Shown here: in pieces, positions 54,965 to 62,283 of the stretch
How the letters are laid out: every line of letters begins with the position of its first letter
How positions within the stretch are numbered: position 1 is the stretch's first letter
Source of the DNA: Porphyrobacter sp. ULC335
GTDB lineage: Bacteria; Pseudomonadota; Alphaproteobacteria; Sphingomonadales; Sphingomonadaceae
Reading direction: 5' to 3'
Length of the DNA stretch: 64,000 bases
NCBI RefSeq assembly: GCF_025917005.1
Contig: NZ_CP078091.1
Location: forward strand, 1,364,001 to 1,428,000
Notes under the pieces: model-generated
What the model was told of the DNA's origin: nothing
Databases searched by the model: none
The model's input: only the letters and a program-made list of their open reading frames with translations
Program-made: the position numbers and the translations under genes

Positions 54965-55348
54965 ATGAACGCCTATCGCCTGCTGCAAATTCTGCTTGTC
55001 GCTTTCGGCGCGGTGTTCTGTCTGGTCGGACCGCTGGCGATGGTCTGGCCGAGCGGCTGGGCCTGGCACGAAGGCCCGCCGATAGCTTCGCAATATTTCA
55101 TGATGATCGTGGGGGTCTACGCGACGCTCGGCCTGTTCATGATCGCCGCCGCACGCGATCCGCTGGCGCATGTGTCGCTCATCTGGTTCGTGGCCGTGTC
55201 GAGCGCGGTGCACGCCGCGATCATGGCGGTGCAATCGCTGGGCGCACCGATGCACCATGGCCACCTGCTGGGCGATGTGCCTGCACTGCTGATGGTGACG
55301 ATCGCCTTCGCGGTGCTACTGCCCAAGGCGCAGCGCGAAGCGGCCTAG
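54965..55348 (+). CDS. Small four-helix membrane protein
   Basis: 127 residues from ATG 54965. Four hydrophobic segments (about residues 5-25, 42-62, 70-90 and 100-120), with HHGHL before the last. GGGGGATCG upstream is a weak but acceptable ribosome-binding site. No named family recognised; resembles small uncharacterised membrane proteins of alphaproteobacteria. Its stop codon overlaps the stop of the convergent gene (CTAG at 55345-55348). Confidence 0.7.
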   Translation: MNAYRLLQILLVAFGAVFCLVGPLAMVWPSGWAWHEGPPIASQYFMMIVGVYATLGLFMIAAARDPLAHVSLIWFVAVSSAVHAAIMAVQSLGAPMHHGHLLGDVPALLMVTIAFAVLLPKAQREAA

Positions 55349-56232
55349 GCCCGCGCGCCTAACACCCTGCGATACAGGCTGGACGCCGCATCAGGATCAT
55401 CCGCGTCTGTCACGCACAGCAGGTGCACCCCGTCCGCCATGATCTGCGCGGACAGTCCTTCGACCTTCAGGATGGGGTCGAGCGGTTCAATCACCCGCAC
55501 ATTCAAATTCGCATCGAGTTCTACAATGGCCGCCCCCAGCAGCGCGCCGTCGGCGTAGCTGTTGTCGGTGGCTTCGGCGACAGCGGACAGCAGGATATGG
55601 CCGCTCTCAAGCAGACAGGCATCGGTGACCGTCAGGGGAACGCCCGACACGGTCGGCAGCTGAAGCTCTGCGTGAAGTGTCGCAGTGATGGGACCACCTT
55701 CGAGCAGGGCTGATAGCGGCACGGCGATGATCTGCGAGGCGGGATATTCCATATTGCCGCGATTGAAGAGCAGCAACTGGTCGCAGCGCAGCACTGCGCC
55801 TTCCAGATTGATCTCTGGCACCAGCGGGGCGATCGCGGCGAACAGCGCTTGCAGATCGATCAGGCGTACGCTGGCGGGCGCATTGTGGTCGGGCAGATCG
55901 ATCAGCGCGCCCCGCATCCGCTGCGAGGTAGATCCGGAGCCCATTGCTAGCAAGCGGGTCGCGCCTGCGCATGGCAAGGCGAGCAGGATTTCGAAATCGG
56001 GCTTTTGTTTTTTCCGCTCGACCGCATCCTTGGGCAACTCGCCCGCGATCAGCGGGATCAGCCGCCCGGGTTCTCCGGTGCCAAGGTCGAACACGCCAAG
56101 GCACTGCGCATCATCGGCAACGACATAGAGCGCAGAGCCGCAAACCACCATTCCGCTCGCCGCGGACAGAAAGGCGTGGCCGGAGGGCAGCGGCGTATCG
56201 ACCGCCAGATCGCGAAGATGGGTCAGATGCAT
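55345..56232 (-). CDS. Conserved hypothetical, beta-propeller-like protein
   Basis: 295 residues without signal peptide or membrane segments. Repeating strand-turn units (GMVVCGSALYVVADD, LGVFDLGTGEPGRLIPL, LLFNRGNMEYPASQIIAVPL, LLSAVAEATDNSY) suggest a propeller fold. The family is unknown to me. It starts next to a small basic protein gene on the same strand (56420-56286), with 53 bases between them. Function unknown. Confidence 0.6.
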   Translation of the reverse strand: MHLTHLRDLAVDTPLPSGHAFLSAASGMVVCGSALYVVADDAQCLGVFDLGTGEPGRLIPLIAGELPKDAVERKKQKPDFEILLALPCAGATRLLAMGSGSTSQRMRGALIDLPDHNAPASVRLIDLQALFAAIAPLVPEINLEGAVLRCDQLLLFNRGNMEYPASQIIAVPLSALLEGGPITATLHAELQLPTVSGVPLTVTDACLLESGHILLSAVAEATDNSYADGALLGAAIVELDANLNVRVIEPLDPILKVEGLSAQIMADGVHLLCVTDADDPDAASSLYRRVLGARA

Positions 56233-56285
56233 GGCCCCGCCATAGGCGAGGACGCCCGCACCGCCAACGCCGCGTGAGGGCCGGC

Positions 56286-56420
56286 TCAGCTGTTCTTCAT
56301 GTTCTCCAGCCCCTTGATCCCGCCGGGCTTGAGGCTGGGCTGACTGGCGTTCTGCTTCGGCCCCTTGTCAGCCTTGGGCTTGCGGGCTTCCTTGGACTTC
56401 TTCTGTTGGCCCTTGGCCAT
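56286..56420 (-). CDS. Small Lys-rich conserved protein
   Basis: 44 residues starting MAKGQQKKSKEARKPK and ending LENMKNS. The reading frame, with ATG 56420 and TGA 56286-56288, is short but looks genuine because similar small basic proteins (MAKGQQKKSKEARKPKA-type starts) recur in sphingomonads as I recall. Probably binds RNA or DNA, but that is only inferred from charge. It lies on the minus strand upstream of the propeller-like gene. The start has a weak GGAAGT site. Confidence 0.65.
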   Translation of the reverse strand: MAKGQQKKSKEARKPKADKGPKQNASQPSLKPGGIKGLENMKNS

Positions 56421-56559
56421 AGGTACTTCCGATCAGAGGGCGAAATGCCCGAGCGCGGAGCGTGGGACTGATGGGGTGGGGTGTCAATGTGGGGAAGAAG
56501 GGGCAGGGGGTTGAGCACAGAGCGAGAGCCAACTTTTTGAAATCTGAGTTTCTCTTTTA

Positions 56560-56586
56560 TTGACATGCCAATGGTTTAGCTATGAT
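56560..56586 (+). promoter_or_regulatory. Candidate sigma70-type promoter of the PRTase/DprA cassette
   Basis: TTGACA at 56560-56565 and TATGAT at 56581-56586, with a 15-base spacer (shorter than the usual 17). It lies in the AT-rich stretch about 85 bases before the PRTase gene and is more like a housekeeping promoter of lower-GC bacteria than the surrounding DNA. Confidence 0.5.
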
Positions 56587-56669
56587 TGTGCGTCCACCCG
56601 AAACGATGACGCAAGGGTACCGGGCGAGTTCAATGTTGACCGGAACATAAGAAGAACATAGGAGCGGGT

Positions 56670-57506
56670 ATGTCAGATTTGCGCGACCTCTTTTACCCTC
56701 CCATCACTTTTGAGCGTTTTGCAGCGCTTCGCGCCAAGTCGCCTAAGCGAATTTGCTTTGGCTCCACTCACAAGACTGCCCTAAAGAAAGCTGTAAGCGG
56801 CAAAGCGGTGGGCTTTCTCAACATCCCGTTCTCTGAATCGTTCTCAGCGATATTCCCGTGGCAGATGTTCAATAACACCAAAGGCATACACGGTGGGTTT
56901 TATCGTTCCATCCATTCCACCGAAGAATACACGCAAATTTCTGCATGGCTTGAGCAACGTTCGAATCTGGTATTCATTCGATCGCTTTTTACAACGGCAA
57001 TCGCCGCCGCGGAGCATTACGCGGATGATGCCCGAACCAAAATTGGAGAACTTGAGAAGGCGGCTAAATACGATGCAAATCTGGATGCTCGCGAAAAGCT
57101 GGCTGTGATTCTAGAAGAGGTCTACAGGGATTGCCATGCTGCACTCGGGATTTCGGCAATTATCTCCGTTCCCAGCTCAAACCCGGCGTCGTTGAGCCTG
57201 CCTAACTTTCTGGCCAGGAGGCTGTCTGAAAAGCTTATGGTTCCCGACCTGACCAATGAAATTGCGTGGGCTGGGCCAAAGGGGGAGATCAAGACCCTTA
57301 CGGTTGAACAGAAGTGGCATGCTCTCGCAGGCGTAGGTATGCTTGTATCGGGATCGGTGGCGGGGAAAAATCTGCTTTTGATTGATGATATGTATCAGTC
57401 GGGTGCGACGGCACACTACGTCGGATCGCAGCTGAGAGCGGCAGGCGCTGACGATTTGCACCTACTGTGCGTTTCTAAGGGGAGGCGAGACACAGACAAC
57501 CAATGA
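56670..57506 (+). CDS. Phosphoribosyltransferase-domain protein of a putative defence pair
   Basis: 278 residues, with GGAGCGG before ATG 56670. The C-terminal third carries a type-I PRTase PRPP-binding motif, LLLIDDMYQSGAT (residues 235-247), in a ComF-like setting (NFLARRLSEKL). The N-terminal 150 residues have no known domain; KRICFGSTHKTALKKA and KGIHGGFYRS are notable. The gene is lower in GC than neighbours and starts a two-gene unit: its stop overlaps the DprA-like gene by four bases. DprA-like SLOG proteins and PRTases are known in nucleotide-sensing conflict systems, so a role in phage or plasmid defence is likely but inferred. Confidence 0.7.
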   Translation: MSDLRDLFYPPITFERFAALRAKSPKRICFGSTHKTALKKAVSGKAVGFLNIPFSESFSAIFPWQMFNNTKGIHGGFYRSIHSTEEYTQISAWLEQRSNLVFIRSLFTTAIAAAEHYADDARTKIGELEKAAKYDANLDAREKLAVILEEVYRDCHAALGISAIISVPSSNPASLSLPNFLARRLSEKLMVPDLTNEIAWAGPKGEIKTLTVEQKWHALAGVGMLVSGSVAGKNLLLIDDMYQSGATAHYVGSQLRAAGADDLHLLCVSKGRRDTDNQ

Positions 57507-58240
57507 GCGCTCTTTTGCCTCATCTTTCCGTTCTCAAAGTGGGCGACGATGCCTATCCTAAGCGCCTTAAGTCGCTTCTTGGATCGCACGCGCCAGCAGA
57601 ACTGCATGTGGCTGGCAATCAAGACCTGCTTGGGTCCCATGCCGTTAGCTTTTGCGGAGCAAGGAACGCGTCCGAGAAGGGCATTGAAGCTGCCGCGCTT
57701 TGCGCTCGGAAGGCCGTCTCTGAGAACTTCATCATCACATCTGGCAACGCCCGTGGTGTTGATCGTGCGACCCATTTCGAGGCGCTGCTAAATGGTGGAG
57801 CCACAGTTTTAGTGCTGCCCGAAGGACTGGATCGATTCCGGATTGCGCCCGAATTGAGGGAAGTATGGGATTGGGAGCGTGTTCTGGTAGTTAGCCAGTT
57901 CGTGCCAAGTGCCATTTGGCGCGCTTATCAAGCTATGCAACGGAACAAGGTCATCATGGGGATGTCCTGTGCCATGATCGTAATTGAAGCTGGGGAGAAG
58001 GGTGGAACTCGCGCGGCAGGTGAGGAGGCGTTACGCATTGGAGTGCCGCTCTTTGCGGTCGATTATGGATTTGATGAGACCGTTGCCCCCGGAAACCGGC
58101 ACCTCATTGCTTCTGGTGCTAAGCGCTTGAAGCGAAACAGACAAAATGGTCAACCCAATCTTTCGGAACTAATCAGTGACGCGCGGTCGTACTGTGAGGG
58201 AGAGTGGAGGGTTGCCAAGGGCCAAGCTTCGCTTTTTTAA
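57503..58240 (+). CDS. DprA-like (SLOG/Rossmann) protein
   Basis: 245 residues. It follows the DprA pattern: VSFCGARNASEKG, FIITSGNARGVDRATH (SG-x-A-x-G-x-D, residues 77-91), ATVLVLPEGLD, WRAYQAMQRNKVIMGMS (compare FP-x-RNR-I-I in DprA, 139-155), and IEAGEKGGTRAAGEEAL. There is no C-terminal winged helix or N-terminal SAM domain, so it is a compact SLOG domain, not a full DNA-processing protein. The gene overlaps the PRTase gene by four bases (ATGA at 57503). Such proteins likely bind a nucleotide or ssDNA end; together with the PRTase it may form a defence module. Confidence 0.8.
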   Translation: MSALLPHLSVLKVGDDAYPKRLKSLLGSHAPAELHVAGNQDLLGSHAVSFCGARNASEKGIEAAALCARKAVSENFIITSGNARGVDRATHFEALLNGGATVLVLPEGLDRFRIAPELREVWDWERVLVVSQFVPSAIWRAYQAMQRNKVIMGMSCAMIVIEAGEKGGTRAAGEEALRIGVPLFAVDYGFDETVAPGNRHLIASGAKRLKRNRQNGQPNLSELISDARSYCEGEWRVAKGQASLF

Positions 58241-58272
58241 TAGCTTCCCAGTTTCTCAGTCCCATCCAAGCG

Positions 58273-58728
58273 TCACCGCCCCATTCCCACCAGCACCCGA
58301 TCCAGCGCCTGCAAGAACCGCGAGCGATCCGCCTTGCTGAACGGCGCGGGGCCGCCTCCCACCCCGTCCATCCCCGCCCTCAGGTCGGCCATGATCGCGC
58401 GGGTGGCGATGGCGCCTCCGATGCTGGCCGCCGTGAACGCCTCGCCATTGTGTTTCAGCACCCGCGCGCCTGCTTTCAGGCAGCGGTCGGCGAGCAGGAT
58501 GTCTCCGGTGATGACCACGCTCCGGGCGTCGGCAGCCTCCGCGATCCAGTCGTCCGCCCCATCGAAGCTGTCGGATACCACCACGCGCTTGATCCGGGGG
58601 CTATCGGGGATGCGGAAGGCGGCGTTGCTGACCACGCGCACCTCGGAGCGGAAACGCTCGGCGACGCGGTAGATCTCGTCTTTCACCGGGCAGGCATCGG
58701 CGTCGATCAGAATGGTGATGGGTGACAT
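58273..58728 (-). CDS. YaiI/YqxD family protein (UPF0178, DUF188)
   Basis: 151 residues. Typical: ILIDADACPVKDEIYRVA at the start, VSNAAFRIP, VVVSDSFDGADDWIAE, VVITGDILLADRCLKAG and SIGGAIATRAIMADLR. These small NYN/PIN-like-fold proteins are conserved but of unknown function; a nucleic-acid role has been suggested from the fold. It converges with the accessory cassette. Confidence 0.9.
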   Translation of the reverse strand: MSPITILIDADACPVKDEIYRVAERFRSEVRVVSNAAFRIPDSPRIKRVVVSDSFDGADDWIAEAADARSVVITGDILLADRCLKAGARVLKHNGEAFTAASIGGAIATRAIMADLRAGMDGVGGGPAPFSKADRSRFLQALDRVLVGMGR

Positions 58729-58851
58729 GGCGCCAGCCTAGCCGAGCGGCGCGCTCGCGGTAAGGGGCCTCGCCGCAGGTTACCCTCCCACGTTAGCGCA
58801 TCCCTGCGTGGCCGGGCGCACACTCTCCCTACCACACGAGGAGAGATCATC

Positions 58852-59394
58852 ATGACCGACTGTGACACCACCCCCCGCGCGCCCGACGAGCAGGGCACCA
58901 CCGGCGAGCAGAACGATGCCCGCAACCGCGCCAATCAGGACGCCGCCAGCCGCCCGGGCGTCGATGCCGAACATGGCTTGGATGATCGCGGGCACATGAC
59001 CGGCACGCCGCACGAAGGCAGCACCTTCGAACCGCTCCGCAAGGGCTCCGACGAGGATCGCCAGCGCGAGGCAAACAGCGATTATGCGATCGATCAGGGC
59101 GCAGGCTCGGCATCACCGGGCGGCAGCCACGGGGTCAGCCGTCAGGGCGCGGTGACGCAACATGGCGATGCGGTCCGCGAAAGCCAGTCGGCCCCCGGCG
59201 GCGGCAGCGTTTTCCAGCCACTCGAGGCCGATCCGCGCCATCTGGAAGACCGTGACGATAAGCAGCGCGGCAATCCCACCGGCCAGAATCAGCAAGGTCT
59301 GAATGAAGGCAGGCCGGGCGAACAAATCCGCGAACGCCGCGATGAGAATGAACCGCGCGGCACGCCGCCTGCGCAGGATCAGCGCCGCCCCTAG
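58852..59394 (+). CDS. Hydrophilic, disordered protein
   Basis: 180 residues with almost no hydrophobic residues; rich in Gln, Asp, Glu, Arg, Gly and Pro, for example EQGTTGEQNDARNRANQD, RGHMTGTPHEGSTFEP, GDAVRESQSAPGGGSVFQP. GAGGAGAG precedes ATG 58852, and codon use is GC-rich and consistent throughout, so the frame is probably real. Two GS-x-F-x-P-L segments (STFEPL, SVFQPL) form a loose repeat. It could be a stress-type hydrophilin, but no family was recognised. Opposite-strand frames here are shadows. Confidence 0.6.
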   Translation: MTDCDTTPRAPDEQGTTGEQNDARNRANQDAASRPGVDAEHGLDDRGHMTGTPHEGSTFEPLRKGSDEDRQREANSDYAIDQGAGSASPGGSHGVSRQGAVTQHGDAVRESQSAPGGGSVFQPLEADPRHLEDRDDKQRGNPTGQNQQGLNEGRPGEQIRERRDENEPRGTPPAQDQRRP

Positions 59395-59437
59395 CGGGAG
59401 GCGCTGCACCGGCCCCGGATGGGCGCGCGAAAGGCAA

Positions 59438-60193
59438 CTACGCGGCTTTTTCCGTGCGGTTGCGGCCTGCCAGTTTGGCGGCATAGAGCGCCGTGTCGGC
59501 GCGGGTGATCAGGCGGTCGATGCCTTCCTCGCCCTGCCGTTCGGCCAGGCCGAAGCTGGCGGTGAGGCGGTAGGGGCCGGATGCAGTGATCAGCGGGGTT
59601 TCTGCCACCGCGACCCGCAAGGCCTCGATCCGCGCGGCGAAGGCGGGATAGTCGGCGCTGCGGGCGGCAATCAGGAACTCCTCGCCCCCGATCCGGGCCA
59701 CCAGCCAGTCGGCCGGCAGGAGCTTGCGGAGCATCGCGGCAAAGTGGACGAGGCTCGTATCCCCGCCATCATGGCCCAGCCGGTCGTTGACGCGCTTGAA
59801 GAAGTCGATGTCGGCAATGGCGAGCGCGATGTCGGCCGGCGGCTGGCGCGCGGCCCATTCGCCAAGGCGGGTGATCGCGGCGCGGCGGTTGGCAAGGCCG
59901 GTGAGCGAATCCTGCAAGGCGAGCCGCTCCAGATCCCGGCGCGACAATTCGAGCCGGATGGTGAGCGAGGCGATCCAGGCAAAGGCGAGGCTCGCCACCA
60001 CCAGCGGGATCGCCACTGCCGCGACCATCGTCCCGGCATAATCGATCGTGCCGAACATCGTGAAGGACAGGTGCGCAAAGCACGCCGAGGCGAACACCGA
60101 AGCGCCCACGACGATCAGCCCCGTACGCCAGAGGCGGCGGCGCAGTTGGGGCAGGGCGTCGTTGGTGGCGCGCAAGGCGGCGGACGTTGGCAT
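59438..60193 (-). CDS. Diguanylate cyclase (GGDEF domain)
   Basis: 251 residues. Two hydrophobic segments (about residues 22-46 and 54-78) anchor it in the inner membrane; then a GGDEF domain begins with QDSLTGLANRRA, with IADIDFFKRVNDRLGHDGGD (metal Asp) and RIGGEEFL as the active-site variant (GGEEF). An inhibitory RxxD site is not obvious. It would make cyclic di-GMP in response to an unknown membrane signal. The gene is divergent from the cold-shock gene, with a 12-base direct repeat between them. Confidence 0.9.
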   Translation of the reverse strand: MPTSAALRATNDALPQLRRRLWRTGLIVVGASVFASACFAHLSFTMFGTIDYAGTMVAAVAIPLVVASLAFAWIASLTIRLELSRRDLERLALQDSLTGLANRRAAITRLGEWAARQPPADIALAIADIDFFKRVNDRLGHDGGDTSLVHFAAMLRKLLPADWLVARIGGEEFLIAARSADYPAFAARIEALRVAVAETPLITASGPYRLTASFGLAERQGEEGIDRLITRADTALYAAKLAGRNRTEKAA

Positions 60194-60457
60194 AGCCTTG
60201 CCGAGGATAGACGCGACCTCTCGCGAATGTCTTAACGCGCGGCTCCGCAGGGTGTGATTAGGCGAATGGGGTAAAGCGTGCTAGGAAGGCATTGCTGACG
60301 TCGAAATTTGCGACGGACTTCGAAATTTGCGCTCCGCCGCCCGGCCCAAAGCCCCGCGGCGTCTACCAGACGACGACTTCCTTTCATCGGACGATACGAC
60401 GCACTCCCCTCCTGCATGTTGCCGGAGGTAATTGATTGTTCTTGAAAGGAACACCCC

Positions 60458-60670
60458 ATGAGCACCAAGACCGGAACCGTGAAGTTCTTCAACACCGAAA
60501 AGGGTTATGGCTTCATCCAGCCCGACGACGGTTCGTCGGACAGCTTCGTCCACATCACTGCCGTGCAGGCCGCCGGCATGCACAGCCTTGAAAAGGACCA
60601 GCGTCTGAGCTTCGAGCTCGAGCGTGGCCGCAATGGCAAGGAAAGCGCTGTGAACCTCGCGGCTGCCTAA
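60458..60670 (+). CDS. cspA: Cold-shock protein
   Basis: 70 residues. A CSD with GTVKFFNTEKGYGFIQPDDG (RNP1) and DSFVHITAVQAAG (RNP2), both RNA-binding motifs. It acts as an RNA chaperone. The upstream region (about 60250-60457) is long and may be a structured leader, which is usual for cold-shock genes. AAAGGAAC lies before the ATG. A terminator follows at 60682-60715. Confidence 0.95.
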   Translation: MSTKTGTVKFFNTEKGYGFIQPDDGSSDSFVHITAVQAAGMHSLEKDQRLSFELERGRNGKESAVNLAAA

Positions 60671-60681
60671 GACGAATACCG

Positions 60682-60715
60682 GGGGCGGGTTGCGATTGCG
60701 CGACTCGCCCCTTTT
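60682..60715 (+). terminator. Rho-independent terminator after the cold-shock gene
   Basis: GGGGCGGGTTGCG pairs with CGCGACTCGCCCC (two G-U pairs) around an ATTG loop and is followed by TTTT. It lies 12 bases past the stop codon. Confidence 0.8.
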
Positions 60716-60759
60716 GCATCTGAATCCCGCCTACCCCCTCCTATGGCAGGACACCCCCG

Positions 60760-60972
60760 ATGGCCCAGACCTACGAATTTTATTGCGAGCGCGCCGACGA
60801 AGCCGCCGCCCTTGCAGGCAAGGCGACGCTTGAAAACGTGCGCGACCGTGAGCTGCGGTCGGAAAAGACCTGGCGCGGGTTGGCCGAACAGGCGCGCAAG
60901 ACGATCGAGGAGCGCGAGAAAGCCGATCGCGTCCGGGCCGAAAAGCGCGCCGCGGAAAGCATGATTTCCTGA
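60760..60972 (+). CDS. Small conserved helical protein
   Basis: 70 residues starting MAQTYEFYCERADEAA. Predicted mostly helical and strongly charged at the C-terminus (IEEREKADRVRAEKRAAE). The frame, starting at ATG 60760 within GGACACCCCCGATGG, is preferred to an overlapping frame that starts at 60743 because of its coherent residue pattern. No known function; a similar small protein is seen in relatives as I recall. Confidence 0.6.
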   Translation: MAQTYEFYCERADEAAALAGKATLENVRDRELRSEKTWRGLAEQARKTIEEREKADRVRAEKRAAESMIS

Positions 60973-60990
60973 ACGGCGCGGCGCGGGGGC

Positions 60991-62211
60991 CTAAACCCCC
61001 TTGCGCCCGAACACCCGGCTGCGCAGACCGCGGCCGCTGAGACCGGGAAGTCCCGGCTGGCTTGGGCTGGGGGCTACCACTCTGGCAGGCGGCACCGGCG
61101 GCTCCGGTTCCGGCGCAGCATCATCTTCCACCTGCTTGCGCACCTCGAACTTTCCGCCAATCCCTTCGGCAAGCTTTCGCTTTTCTGACCATTCGTTGGC
61201 CAGCTCCATCTTGGCGTCCTGATCGTGGGGCATGATGCCGGCCGGGAAGGCGCGGTCGTCGAACACGCTGGCGTCGGGCACATGATCGGGCGCAACGAAG
61301 CCGAGCGCGACATGCTTGAGCGGCACCAGTTCGTACATCGGCATGTCGGCGGCCTCGGGCTCCGCGTAGCCGATATTCGCGCCCGTATCGTGGTGGATCA
61401 CGCGGTAGGACAAGCTGCGATCTTCCGGACCGAAGGTGTCGCCGTCGGGAATGACATAGCCATTCGGCATCGTCGCCACCCGCAGGAAGGCAAAGACCGT
61501 TTCAAGATTGGCAGCCCACGGCAGGACATTGGGCTGGACGATGATCTCCCGGCCCAGCCAGTGACGTGCGCCGAAGGTGCGGAAGCCGGCCAGTGCGTCC
61601 TCGCCCGGTGCGGGGGTTGGGCCGAACAGGAAGGGGTGGATGTGCAGCGGCCCCGGTGCCTCGCTGCCGCTCGCCAGCTTATCGAAGACCTCGCCGCCGA
61701 GCAGCTGGTCGGACTGGGTCCAATGCACGGCAAGCGGCATGGCGTGATCGGTCACGATGCGGCTCATCAATGACAGCACGCTCAGCCGGTGCTCGAACTG
61801 CGCCTGGCTGGCACCCGAACGCGGGCGGCCGATGGCTTCGAACATGGCGGCGATCTTGGGATCTTCTTCCACCCCGCCCATCACTCCGTGCGATGCTTCG
61901 ACCAGAATGTGGCTGCGCGCACGGCTCAGCCGGTCGCGGATATCGGGCGTGACGATCCCGGTATAGGGAGAGGACAATGCCCCCCGGAACACCTGCGAGA
62001 CCGCCGGAACCTCGAGGTATTCGAACGTCAGCATCAGCTCGTCTGCGGGATTGAACAGACGATAGAAGCGGCCCGGATTGGCCTCGCTTGTGGTGAAGTC
62101 GGCGCCGCTGCGCATTTTCTCGATGCGGATGAAATCGCGCATGATCGCTTCGAGATCGTCCACCGGGCGGTCGAACAGGAGCGCAGCCTGAAGGCGATTG
62201 GGGTAGAGCAT
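60991..62211 (-). CDS. Conserved hypothetical cytoplasmic protein
   Basis: 406 residues. No signal or membrane segments. The C-terminal 65 residues are a Pro- and Arg-rich tail (PEPEPPVPPARVV, GRGLRSRVFGRKG). The core has mixed alpha/beta content with LQAALLFDRPVDDLEAIM, HGVMGGVEEDPKIAAM and IHHDTGANIGYAEPEAADMPMYEL. I do not recognise the family. DUF4261-like or unknown; the gene is alone between the small helical protein and the photolyase-like gene. Confidence 0.55.
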   Translation of the reverse strand: MLYPNRLQAALLFDRPVDDLEAIMRDFIRIEKMRSGADFTTSEANPGRFYRLFNPADELMLTFEYLEVPAVSQVFRGALSSPYTGIVTPDIRDRLSRARSHILVEASHGVMGGVEEDPKIAAMFEAIGRPRSGASQAQFEHRLSVLSLMSRIVTDHAMPLAVHWTQSDQLLGGEVFDKLASGSEAPGPLHIHPFLFGPTPAPGEDALAGFRTFGARHWLGREIIVQPNVLPWAANLETVFAFLRVATMPNGYVIPDGDTFGPEDRSLSYRVIHHDTGANIGYAEPEAADMPMYELVPLKHVALGFVAPDHVPDASVFDDRAFPAGIMPHDQDAKMELANEWSEKRKLAEGIGGKFEVRKQVEDDAAPEPEPPVPPARVVAPSPSQPGLPGLSGRGLRSRVFGRKGV

Positions 62212-62283
62212 GGCGCGACGAGCCTCGGCGTGGACAGTAGCGCACCAGCCTAATGCGACAGGGTTAACCCCGGGTTGAGATGG

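Noticed and set aside
59113..59484. Minus-strand frames opposite the disordered protein gene
   Set aside because: Composition is typical of a shadow, and the plus-strand frame has a good ribosome-binding site and steady codon use.
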